Assembly (NCBI RefSeq): GCF_022271435.1
Contig: NZ_JAFIQY010000023.1
Span: 1 to 64,000, forward strand
Length of the DNA: 64,000 nucleotides
DNA from: Streptomyces monomycini
GTDB lineage: Bacteria; Actinomycetota; Actinomycetes; Streptomycetales; Streptomycetaceae
Direction of reading: 5' to 3'
Part shown: in pieces, positions 50,924-58,123 of the stretch
Layout of the letters: each line of letters begins with the position of its first letter
How positions within the stretch are numbered: the stretch's first letter is position 1
Program-made: the position numbers and the translations under genes
The notes under the pieces: generated by a model
Told to the model about the DNA's origin: nothing
The model's input: only the letters and a program-made list of their open reading frames with translations
Database searches by the model: none

Positions 50924-51161
50924 TTCCCGCAGCGGAAGTACAGCGCAGGGAATCGCAAGAACGGGCCGAAATGTAATGCAACAGCGAAGCTGTCATGCAA
51001 TGAATTCGATACAGGTGCAGAAAATGAATCGGTGACGTCATATGGGCGCGAGATCCCGGACGTCGACAGGTGCGGCCCGGAAAAGGCGTACACCTTCTGG
51101 AGAAGGGCTGGGGGCGATTCGTCCCACAGGTGGCATCACTGAGGAGAATGTCTGCGACTGA
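50924..51161. other. Long helicase leader region
   Basis: No gene is seen. The region is lower in G/C than its surroundings and contains a repeated TGCA context with a small stem ACAGC-TTC-GCTGT on the minus strand (about 50981-50993). It probably holds the helicase promoter and a long 5' leader, as is common in cold-shock genes. Confidence 0.45.
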
Positions 51162-51187
51162 GGCCCGCACCCCGATGGATGCGGGCC
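51162..51187 (-). terminator. Weak terminator hairpin after the cold-shock gene
   Basis: GGCCCGCA at 51162-51169 pairs with TGCGGGCC at 51180-51187. It lies 22 bp after the cspA stop. The eight-base stem could allow partial read-through to the helicase. Confidence 0.5.
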
Positions 51188-51209
51188 CCGGCTCCGATGT
51201 GCGTCGGCG

Positions 51210-51413
51210 TCAGGCGGGAACGATGTTCTCGGCCGTCGGACCCTTCTGGCTCGGTGCGATGTCGAACGTGACCCGCTGGCCTTCGAGCAGCTCACGGAAG
51301 CCCTCGGCGGCGATGTTCGAGAAGTGGGCGAACACGTCGGCGCCTCCCCCGTCCTGCTCGATGAAACCGAACCCCTTGGCCGCGTTGAACCACTTCACAG
51401 TGCCGGACGCCAT
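51210..51413 (-). CDS. cspA: Cold-shock protein
   Basis: ATG at 51413 with GAGGAGG seven bases upstream; 67 residues, the full length of the family. GTVKWFNAAKGFGFIEQDGG contains RNP1 (KGFGFI) and DVFAHFSNI is RNP2. Such proteins bind single-stranded RNA and DNA and melt RNA secondary structure. It lies upstream of the DEAD-box helicase on the same strand, separated by about 320 bp. Confidence 0.97.
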   Translation of the reverse strand: MASGTVKWFNAAKGFGFIEQDGGGADVFAHFSNIAAEGFRELLEGQRVTFDIAPSQKGPTAENIVPA

Positions 51414-51669
51414 GTCATGCCTCCTCGTGGGGCAGTACGCCGGCACCCGCGATCCACGGACACCGGGTCGCCGCGATGATGCCCCGCCCGGAAAGCATCC
51501 GGAAATCGAAACGCTTACCGTAGCTGAACAACGGCGCAAGCGGTGAAGTTTTTGGGAACCACAACTGCAACTGAGATCGACACTAGCACGCGGGAACGGT
51601 GTGCGTCCGGTTTCTGACGGCACTGTGCTTGCGTCGGCAGAAACACTCCTCACGCGGCACGCCAAACCC
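51414..51669. other. Upstream region of the cold-shock gene
   Basis: No gene is seen. It should hold the cspA promoter and a leader on the minus strand; TACGGT near 51520 is a possible -10 box. G/C content is visibly lower than in neighbouring genes. No strong inverted repeat was found. Confidence 0.4.
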
Positions 51670-51861
51670 TCATCCGGCCGTAATAGATAGCGAGTGACGG
51701 CGCACGGTGAATGCGGCAATGCCGGGCGTGCGGAAGACCGCGCGGAAACCGAACCGGCAAGGGTGTACTTCCAGCACCACAGCAGGGACGAACTCGCAGG
51801 TCAGAGCAGTGATAACGGTGTTCAGCTTCGCGTTGCCACATACCCCCCACCCGTAGTTCAC
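51670..51861 (-). CDS. Possible small orphan gene
   Basis: GTG at 51861 opens a 63-residue frame (NYGWGVCGNAKLNTVI, then LTCEFVPAVVLEVHP). The composition is not the Arg/Pro pattern of shadow frames, and the codons include more A/T than usual. There is no clear ribosome site and no recognised family. It could be a relic or chance frame in an intergenic region. Confidence 0.2.
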   Translation of the reverse strand: MNYGWGVCGNAKLNTVITALTCEFVPAVVLEVHPCRFGFRAVFRTPGIAAFTVRRHSLSITAG

Positions 51862-51925
51862 TGCTAGAGCCGACGGCTTCGGCCGGGCGGTGTGCAGGCG
51901 GCATCTCGGACGGGAGGCGTACGGC

Positions 51926-52873
51926 ATGGGCGCAGGACACGATCACGGAACCGGCCGGCCGGCGGCGGGCGGTGCGGGAGCCGGCACGGCGGCCGCGGCG
52001 TACCGCGGCCGGCTGCGCGGGGCGCTGGCGCTGACCTCGACCGTGATGATCGCCGAGATCATCGGCAGTGCGGTCACCGGCTCGCTGGCACTGCTCGCCG
52101 ACGCGGGCCACATGGCCACGGACGTGGTGGGCCTGACGATGGCGCTGATCGCGATCCGCTGCGCGAACCGGCCGCCGTCGCCGCAGCGCACCTTCGGCCT
52201 CGCCCGCGCCGAGATCCTCGCGGCGGTGGCCAACGCCCTGCTGCTGTTCGGCGTCGGCGGGTATGTGCTGGTCACGGCCGTGCCGCGGTTCTTCGAGCCG
52301 GTCGGGATCGAGGGCGGTACGACCATGGTCTTCGGCGCCGTCGGCCTGGTGGCGAACCTGGTGTCGCTGTCCCTGCTGATGCGCGGGCAGCGCGACAGCC
52401 TCAATGTGCGTGGCGCGTTCCTGGAGGTGGCGGCGGACGCGCTGGGGTCGGTGGCGGTCGTCGTGGCGGCCCTGCTGGTCACGGTCACGGGCTGGGCGGC
52501 GGCCGACCCGATCGCGTCCGTCGCGATCGGACTGATGATCGTCCCGCGTACCTGGAAGCTCTTCCGCGAGTCCCTGGACGTGCTGCTGGAGTCCGCCCCC
52601 AAGGGAGTGGACATGACAGAGGTACGGGCGCATCTGCTGGCGCTGCCGGGCGTCGAGGACGTCCACGATCTGCACGCCTGGACGATCACGTCCGGGATGC
52701 CGGTGCTCTCGGCCCACGTGGTCGTCGCACCGGACGTGCTGGACACCGCGGGCCAGGAGAGGATGCTGCACGCCCTGCGCGGCTGCCTGGGCGAGCACTT
52801 CGACGTCGCGCACTGCACCTTCCAGCTGGAGCCGGGCGGTCTCGCGGTGCACGAGGCGCGACCGTGCCCATGA
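51926..52873 (+). CDS. Cation diffusion facilitator (CzcD-like Zn/Co/Cd efflux)
   Basis: ATG at 51926 with GGGAGG nine bases upstream; 315 residues. The N-terminus is short and has GHDHG. Six membrane segments follow; the metal site is in LLADAGHMATDVVGL (HxxxD) and GAFLEVAADALGSVAVV (the second HxxxD is replaced by a Glu/Ala-Asp variant: E-V-A-A-D). The C-terminal cytosolic domain (GVEDVHDLHAWTITSGMPVLSAH, in parts) is typical of CDF proteins. It exports divalent metal in exchange for protons. Confidence 0.93.
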   Translation: MGAGHDHGTGRPAAGGAGAGTAAAAYRGRLRGALALTSTVMIAEIIGSAVTGSLALLADAGHMATDVVGLTMALIAIRCANRPPSPQRTFGLARAEILAAVANALLLFGVGGYVLVTAVPRFFEPVGIEGGTTMVFGAVGLVANLVSLSLLMRGQRDSLNVRGAFLEVAADALGSVAVVVAALLVTVTGWAAADPIASVAIGLMIVPRTWKLFRESLDVLLESAPKGVDMTEVRAHLLALPGVEDVHDLHAWTITSGMPVLSAHVVVAPDVLDTAGQERMLHALRGCLGEHFDVAHCTFQLEPGGLAVHEARPCP

Positions 52874-52923
52874 TGCGGGCGCGGCTAGGGCAGACTTGAG
52901 CAGCGAGGAGACCGACGACAAGG

Positions 52924-53541
52924 ATGGGCATGCCGATCACACCTGCCAACGGACAGACCGCCGGGACCACGGCGGTGAACCCACCGGAGGGCACCGCCGA
53001 ACCGATCTTGCTGGAGCTTGTCGACGAGGACGGCACGACGATCGGCACCGAGGAGAAGCTCGCCGCCCACCAGCCGCCCGGCCTGCTGCACCGGGCGTTC
53101 TCGGTCTTCCTCTTCGACGACCGGGGGCGGCTGCTGCTCCAGCGCCGGGCCCTGGGCAAGTACCACTCCCCCGGCGTCTGGTCCAACACCTGCTGCGGCC
53201 ACCCGTACCCCGGCGAGACGCCGTTCGCCGCGGCGGCCCGGCGTACCGCCGAGGAGCTGGGCGTCGCCCCGGCGCTGCTCGGCGAGGCCGGTACGGTCCG
53301 CTACAACCATCCGGACCCGGAGTCCGGTCTGGTCGAGCAGGAGTACAACCACCTGTTCGTGGGACTGGTGCAGGCCGTGCCGGAGCCGGACCCCGAGGAG
53401 GTCGGCGAGATCGCGTTCGTGACGCCTCAGGAGCTGGCCGAGCGGCATGAGCGGGTGCCGTTCTCGGCGTGGTTCATGACCGTGCTGGACGCGGCCCGGC
53501 CCGCCGTACGGGAACTCACCGGACCGGCGGCGGGCTGGTAG
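52924..53541 (+). CDS. idi: Isopentenyl-diphosphate delta-isomerase, type 1
   Basis: 205 residues from ATG 52924; ATG 52930, with AAGGA at better spacing, is equally possible. The Nudix-like fold has LLHRAFSVFLFDDRGRLLLQ (in part), WSNTCCGHPYPGE with the catalytic Cys, and LVEQEYNHLFVG with the catalytic Glu region. It interconverts IPP and DMAPP. It lies 12.6 kb from the hopanoid operon, on the other strand, and supplies the same pathway. Its end overlaps the convergent ATPase gene by 26 bp. Confidence 0.95.
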   Translation: MGMPITPANGQTAGTTAVNPPEGTAEPILLELVDEDGTTIGTEEKLAAHQPPGLLHRAFSVFLFDDRGRLLLQRRALGKYHSPGVWSNTCCGHPYPGETPFAAAARRTAEELGVAPALLGEAGTVRYNHPDPESGLVEQEYNHLFVGLVQAVPEPDPEEVGEIAFVTPQELAERHERVPFSAWFMTVLDAARPAVRELTGPAAGW

Positions 53542-54022
53542 GCCCGCCCGCCGGCAGGGCGAGCGGCAGTTCGGCCCAGACCGCCTTGCCGCCGCTCGCC
53601 GTGTGCTCGACGTCGCACTTGCCGCCCGCCTCGGCCGTGAGCATCTTGACCAGCCACAGGCCGCGCCCGCCGATGTCGCTCTCGTCCGCCTCGACGGCCT
53701 TGGGGCGGTACGGGTGGTCGTCCTCCACGGCGACCCGGACCCAGTCGGCGCCGACCGTGACCTCGACGGTGATCTCGGGGGAGAGCAGCGCGGCGTGCTG
53801 CACGGCGTTGGTGGCCAGTTCGGAGACGATCAGCAGCAGGGCGTCCAGGATCTCGCCGGCCGCGGGCGCGCCCTGCCGGGCGAGCAGGTCCCGTACCGCG
53901 TGGCGTGCCTGGGGCACCGACGACTCCAGTGTCGGTGCGGTGAAGCGCCAGACACCTTCGTACGCGCGCGCGGCGGTCAGCTCCTCGGGGGGTTCGGCCG
54001 GGGGGCCGGAAGGCGTCCTCAC
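53516..54022 (-). CDS. Anti-sigma-like ATP-binding protein
   Basis: GTG at 54022, 168 residues. HATPase_c_2 fold: LLLIVSELATNAVQHA (N box), VRVAVEDDHPYRP (G1, degenerate) and GGRGLWLVKMLTAEAGG (G2). This is an RsbW-like domain, one of the many in Streptomyces; the target is unknown. The G1 box lacks the usual DxGxG, so ATP binding may be weak. It stands alone, with its 3' end inside idi. Confidence 0.85.
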   Translation of the reverse strand: MRTPSGPPAEPPEELTAARAYEGVWRFTAPTLESSVPQARHAVRDLLARQGAPAAGEILDALLLIVSELATNAVQHAALLSPEITVEVTVGADWVRVAVEDDHPYRPKAVEADESDIGGRGLWLVKMLTAEAGGKCDVEHTASGGKAVWAELPLALPAGGPTSPPPVR

Positions 54023-54152
54023 CCTCCGAGTGTTGGTCGTGAGCCGGTCAGGACCGGCCCGCTGAACACAAGTCAGCCCCTATCGACGCCTTCTGACCGA
54101 ATCCGTAATCGGCGATCAGACCTGCGACCGATCCTGACCTTTTGTTTCCTGT

Positions 54153-54830
54153 TCAAGGATTGCCGGAAGAGGCCGGTGGGCGCCCGGTGGCGTCCGGTGC
54201 ACCCGTCCCCGGGCCGCGCCCGCCCGCCACCATACCGACGATCCGCCGCCCCCCGACGCCCATCGCGATCAGCCCCAGCCCGTCGAAGAGCAGGGCGAGG
54301 GAGAAGAAGCAGCCGATCACGTACCGGCTGCTGTGCGGCCAGTCGCCGAGCACCAGTACACCCAGCAGGACGCCGAAGGCCCCCTGCACCAGCGTCCAGC
54401 CGAACTGCGGCCCCCGCACGACCGCGCCGCCGGCGAGCCGGAAGACACCGCCGGTGAGGAACAGCAGCGCCGCGAACATCGTCAGGCCGGCCGCGGCCGC
54501 CTCCGGCTGCCGGATGACGACCACCCCCGCGGCGATGTTCAATGCCGCCACGATCACCGCGAGCCAGAAGAAGCTGGTGCCCCGCGACTGGATCGCGTGC
54601 AGCAGCCCGACCAGGCCGCCGATCAGCAGCAGCCACCCGAAGAGCAGCATCGAGGTGAGCGTCGCGAAACCGACGTACACGAGGCCCACCAGACCGGCGA
54701 CCACCAGGATCGCACCGAGCACCGCCAGCAGCCCGAAGCTGCGCTTCAGCTCCCCTGCCGCCCGCGTCCCCGGCGGCGGCGCGGCCGCCGAGGTCTTCGA
54801 GGACTTCGAGGATCTGCTTCTGCCGAGCAT
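54153..54830 (-). CDS. HdeD-family membrane protein
   Basis: ATG at 54830, next to an in-frame GTG, with GAGGAGG upstream; 225 residues. After a Ser/Lys-rich start there are six hydrophobic helices in the HdeD/DUF308 pattern (LLAVLGAILVVAGLVGLVYVG, MLLFGWLLLIGGLVGLLHAI in part, LFLTGGVFRLAGG, LLGVLVLGDWPHSSRYVIG). HdeD in enterobacteria is linked to acid resistance. The role here is unknown. It lies just upstream of the initiator tRNA on the same strand. Confidence 0.85.
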   Translation of the reverse strand: MLGRSRSSKSSKTSAAAPPPGTRAAGELKRSFGLLAVLGAILVVAGLVGLVYVGFATLTSMLLFGWLLLIGGLVGLLHAIQSRGTSFFWLAVIVAALNIAAGVVVIRQPEAAAAGLTMFAALLFLTGGVFRLAGGAVVRGPQFGWTLVQGAFGVLLGVLVLGDWPHSSRYVIGCFFSLALLFDGLGLIAMGVGGRRIVGMVAGGRGPGTGAPDATGRPPASSGNP

Positions 54831-54974
54831 CACGGCCCTCCTCACTGACGCCTTTGTCCCGGTATACCTCTTTCGGGACCGGACGGCAGCGCACACGCGA
54901 CATGAGGCCGGAAGACAGCGCACACACGACAGCAGGCCCGGTGCTTACGGAAAGCACCGGGCCTGCTGCGGAAG

Positions 54975-55048
54975 TAGCGGGGACAGGATTTGAACCTGCG
55001 ACCTCTGGGTTATGAGCCCAGCGAGCTACCGAGCTGCTCCACCCCGCG
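54975..55048 (-). tRNA. Initiator tRNA-Met (fMet), anticodon CAU
   Basis: The minus strand folds into a full cloverleaf of 74 bases. The acceptor begins CGCGGGG and ends CCCCGCU-A, leaving C1 unpaired with U72, the mark of initiator tRNAs. The anticodon stem has three consecutive G-C pairs (GGG before and CCC after the CAU loop), the other initiator mark. The anticodon is at 55012-55014. The T arm reads GGTTCAAATC. The CCA end is not encoded. Confidence 0.97.
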
Positions 55049-55106
55049 TCGGTGATGCCCACACTACGGGGCGCCGGGCCGTACGCCAAATCGCCGGGCG
55101 CCGCCC

Positions 55107-56759
55107 CTACCCGACGCGCTCCGCGATCCGCCCGCCCTCGACCTCGATGCGCCGGCCGGTGTCCACCGCCTCCAGCATCCGGCGGTCGTGGGTGACCAGC
55201 AGCAGCGTGCCCCGGTAGGAGGCGAGCGCGGACTCCAGCTGTTCGATCGCCGGCAGGTCGAGGTGGTTGGTCGGCTCGTCCAGGACCAGCAGGTTGACGC
55301 CGCGGCCCTGGAGGAGGGCGAGGGCGGCGCGGGTCCGCTCGCCCGGGGAGAGCGTCGAGGCGGGCCGCAGGACGTGGGCCGCCTTGAGCCCGAACTTGGC
55401 GAGCAGGGTCCGTACGTCGGCCGGGGACATCTCCGGTACGGCCGTACGGAAGGCCTCCGCCAGCGGCTCGTCGCCGAGGAAGGCGCCGCGGGCCTGGTCG
55501 ACCTCGCCGACGACGACGCCGGGGCCCAGCGTGGCGTGTCCGGCGTCCAGCGGCAGGCGGCCCAGCAGGGCGGCGAGGAGGGTGGACTTGCCGGAGCCGT
55601 TGGGGCCGGTGACGGCGACCCGGTCGGCCCAGTCGATCTGGAGGTCCACCGGGCCGAAGCGGAAGTCCCCGCGCCGCACCTCGGCGCCGCGCAGGGTGGC
55701 CACGACCGCGCCCGCGCGGGGCGCGGCGGCGATCTCCATGCGCAGTTCCCACTCCTTGCGCGGCTCCTCGACCACCTCCAGGCGGTCGATCATGCGCTGG
55801 GTCTGCTTGGCCTTGGCGGCCTGCTTCTCGGTGGACTCGGCGCGGAACTTGCGGCCGATCTTGTCGTTGTCGGTGGCCTTGCGCCGGGCGTTCTTGACGC
55901 CCTTCTCCATCCAGCTGCGCTGGGTGTGGGCGCGTGCTTCGAGGCCCGCCCTGGTGTCCGCGTACTCCTCGTACTCCTCGCGGGCGTGGCGGCGGGCCCG
56001 CTCGCGCTCCTCCAGGTACGCGGCGTAGCCGCCGCCGTAGGTGTTGACCTGCTGCTGCGCGTGATCCAGTTCGACGACGCGGCTGACCGTGCGGGTCAGG
56101 AACTCGCGGTCGTGGCTGACCAGGACCGTGCCGGCGCGCAGGCCCGTGACGAATTCCTCCAGCCGGGCCAGGCCGTCCAGGTCGAGGTCGTTGGTGGGCT
56201 CGTCCAGCAGGAAGACGTCGTAGCGGGAGAGCAGCAGCGAGGCGAGGGAGGCGCGGGCGGCCTGGCCGCCGGACAGGGAGGTCATCGGCTGGTCGAGGCC
56301 GACGGCCAGGCCGAGCTGTCCGGCGGTCTCCGCGGCGCGTTCGTCGAGGTCGGCGGCGCCGAGCGAGAGCCAGCGCTCCAGGGCGGTGGCGTACGCGTCG
56401 TCGGCACCCGGCCGTTCCTCGACCAGGGCCTCGGTGGCGGCGTCCAGGGCGGCCTGGGCGGCCGTGACGCCGGTGCGGCGGCCGAGGAAGGCGCGTACGG
56501 ACTCCCCCGGGCGGCGGTCCGGCTCCTGCGGGAGGTGGCCGACGGTGGCGGTGGGCGGGCTGAGGGTCAGCCGGCCCTCCTCCGGGGTGTCGAGCCCGGC
56601 CAGCAGGCGCAGCAGGGTGGACTTGCCGGCGCCGTTGGCGCCGACCAGGCCGATCACGTCCCCGGGGGCGACGACCAGGTCGAGGCCGGAGAACAGGACG
56701 CGCTCGCCGTGGCCGGCGGCGAGGGACTTGGCGACGAGGGTGGCGGCGGTTGCAGACAT
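55107..56759 (-). CDS. ABC-F family ATPase (ribosome-associated)
   Basis: ATG at 56759, 550 residues, two ABC domains and no membrane helices. First domain: GANGAGKST, LSGGQAARASL, LLDEPTNDLDL; second: GPNGSGKST, LSPGERTRAAL, LDEPTNHLDL. The domains are joined by a charged linker (about residues 240-320) that inserts into the ribosomal E site in ABC-F factors. Some relatives give resistance to ribosome-targeting antibiotics, others (EttA, Uup) tune translation. I cannot tell which from sequence. It neighbours the initiator tRNA gene. Confidence 0.92.
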   Translation of the reverse strand: MSATAATLVAKSLAAGHGERVLFSGLDLVVAPGDVIGLVGANGAGKSTLLRLLAGLDTPEEGRLTLSPPTATVGHLPQEPDRRPGESVRAFLGRRTGVTAAQAALDAATEALVEERPGADDAYATALERWLSLGAADLDERAAETAGQLGLAVGLDQPMTSLSGGQAARASLASLLLSRYDVFLLDEPTNDLDLDGLARLEEFVTGLRAGTVLVSHDREFLTRTVSRVVELDHAQQQVNTYGGGYAAYLEERERARRHAREEYEEYADTRAGLEARAHTQRSWMEKGVKNARRKATDNDKIGRKFRAESTEKQAAKAKQTQRMIDRLEVVEEPRKEWELRMEIAAAPRAGAVVATLRGAEVRRGDFRFGPVDLQIDWADRVAVTGPNGSGKSTLLAALLGRLPLDAGHATLGPGVVVGEVDQARGAFLGDEPLAEAFRTAVPEMSPADVRTLLAKFGLKAAHVLRPASTLSPGERTRAALALLQGRGVNLLVLDEPTNHLDLPAIEQLESALASYRGTLLLVTHDRRMLEAVDTGRRIEVEGGRIAERVG

Positions 56760-56801
56760 CAGGCCGCTGATCGTATCGGGCCCGCCACCGGGGCGTCGCT
56801 C

Positions 56802-56807
56802 TAATAT
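56802..56807 (+). promoter_or_regulatory. -10 box of a leaderless gene
   Basis: TAATAT is a near-perfect -10 element seven bases upstream of the enoyl-CoA hydratase ATG at 56815. No ribosome binding site fits, so the message is probably leaderless. Confidence 0.6.
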
Positions 56808-56814
56808 CCGGGGC

Positions 56815-57567
56815 ATGGAACCGGGCATCGTCACCAACGTCAGCGGCGGCACAGCGACCGTCACCCTCAGCCACCCCGCCAAGCGCAACGCCATGACGAC
56901 GGGGATGTGGCGGGAGCTGCCGCCGCTGCTGGAGCGGCTGGCGGCGGACCGTGCCGTACGGGTGCTGGTGCTGACCGGGGCGGGCGGCACGTTCTGCGCC
57001 GGTGCGGACATCGGGTCGCTGCGCGGGTCGGCGGGGGCGGAGAAGGGGCTGGCGACGGCCGCGGAGGAGGCGCTCGCGGCGTTCCCGAAGCCGACGCTGG
57101 CGGCGATACGCGGGTACTGCGTGGGCGGCGGCTGTCAGCTGGCGGCCGCGTGCGACCTGCGGTTCGCGGAGGAGGGCGCCCTGTTCGGGGTGACGCCCGC
57201 GAAGCTGGGGATCGTCTACCCGGCCTCCGCGACCCGGCGGCTGGTGCGCCTGGTGGGCCCGTCGGCCGCCAAGTACCTGTTGTTCTCGGCTGAGTTGATC
57301 GACTGTGCGCGGGCGCTGCGGACCGGGCTGCTGGACGAGGTGCTGCCCGAGGGGGAGCTGGACAAGCGGGTGGCGGACTTCACCGCCGTACTGGCGAGCC
57401 GGTCGCAGCTGACGCAGGCCGCGGCGAAGGAGTTCGCGGACGGCCCCGCCGACGCCGAGCGGGTGGCCCACTGGGAGGCGCAGGCAGGTGAAAGCGGCGA
57501 CACCGCGGAGGGTGTCGCCGCTTTCCTCGAACGCCGGACGCCGCGTTTCACCTGGACGGCGCGGTGA
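56815..57567 (+). CDS. Enoyl-CoA hydratase/isomerase family protein
   Basis: ATG at 56815, 250 residues. Crotonase fold: HPAKRNAMTTGMWREL, GTFCAGADIGSL (oxyanion hole) and AIRGYCVGGGCQLAAACDLRFA. The region GVTPAKLGIVYPASATRRL holds the position of the second catalytic acid, where a typical Glu is replaced, so the reaction may be isomerase- or hydrolase-like. It is divergent from the ABC-F gene and its promoter overlaps that gene's upstream region. A strong hairpin lies within its last 80 bases. Confidence 0.87.
   Translation: MEPGIVTNVSGGTATVTLSHPAKRNAMTTGMWRELPPLLERLAADRAVRVLVLTGAGGTFCAGADIGSLRGSAGAEKGLATAAEEALAAFPKPTLAAIRGYCVGGGCQLAAACDLRFAEEGALFGVTPAKLGIVYPASATRRLVRLVGPSAAKYLLFSAELIDCARALRTGLLDEVLPEGELDKRVADFTAVLASRSQLTQAAAKEFADGPADAERVAHWEAQAGESGDTAEGVAAFLERRTPRFTWTAR
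57491..57524. terminator. Perfect hairpin inside the 3' end of the crotonase gene
   Basis: AAAGCGGCGACACC (57491-57504) and GGTGTCGCCGCTTT (57511-57524) form a 14-bp stem with a six-base loop, and T residues end the plus-strand arm. It lies 43 bp before the plus-strand stop and 65 bp after the stop of the convergent minus-strand gene, so it most likely serves the latter. Confidence 0.55.
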
Positions 57568-57588
57568 TACGGGCCACGGGGAGACGGG

Positions 57589-57984
57589 TCATCCCACCTC
57601 GCCGTCCGTCGTGAGCGTCAGACGCACGTCGGTGTCGGCCGTGCCGTTGTTGGTGACGCAGGCGGTGTAGTCGCCCGCGCCCGGCCGGCCGGCCCAGGTG
57701 TCGCGCAGTTCAGCGCCGTACGCGGTGACCGGGCCGGGCGAGCCGGTGCCCGGTACGGTCGCGCCCTGGTACTGGAGCGTGAACTTCGCGCCCTGGCCGG
57801 TGGCCTTGCCGTCCGCCCGTACCGTGTGCTGGGCGGACTGCCGCACGCACCGCTGCTCCCCCGGGTGCAGCGTGCCGCCGTGGAACTGCGCGGCCGCGGC
57901 CGGCCCGCCGGCCGACAGGGCCAGCCCGGCGGTCGCGGCCCCGGCGCACACCGTTCCCACGACAGCGGTGATCCTGCGGTTCAT
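57589..57984 (-). CDS. Small secreted protein of unknown function
   Basis: ATG at 57984 with GAAGG upstream, 131 residues. A clear signal peptide (ITAVVGTVCAGAATAGLALS..., cleavage near AAAA at about residue 33) precedes an all-beta-like domain with two cysteines (EQRCVRQSAQ and DYTACVTNNG). The ending NGTADTDVRLTLTTDG resembles Ig-like or inhibitor folds, but I recognise no family. It is divergent from the STAND ATPase gene. Confidence 0.7.
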   Translation of the reverse strand: MNRRITAVVGTVCAGAATAGLALSAGGPAAAAQFHGGTLHPGEQRCVRQSAQHTVRADGKATGQGAKFTLQYQGATVPGTGSPGPVTAYGAELRDTWAGRPGAGDYTACVTNNGTADTDVRLTLTTDGEVG

Positions 57985-58123
57985 CTGCCTTCGCCCCCTG
58001 AGTCGCCGGATGGACCGACACCAGGAAGCTACGGGCGGGAACCGACCGGACGGCAGCCCGTCCGATGTCCGTTTCCTGTCCGATGCGGGTCCGTTCCGGC
58101 CACCTCGGCGACATACTTGACGG

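Noticed and set aside
55107..56759. ABC-F gene as a specific antibiotic resistance determinant
   Set aside because: Resistance and housekeeping ABC-F proteins cannot be separated by eye, and no antibiotic cluster is adjacent.
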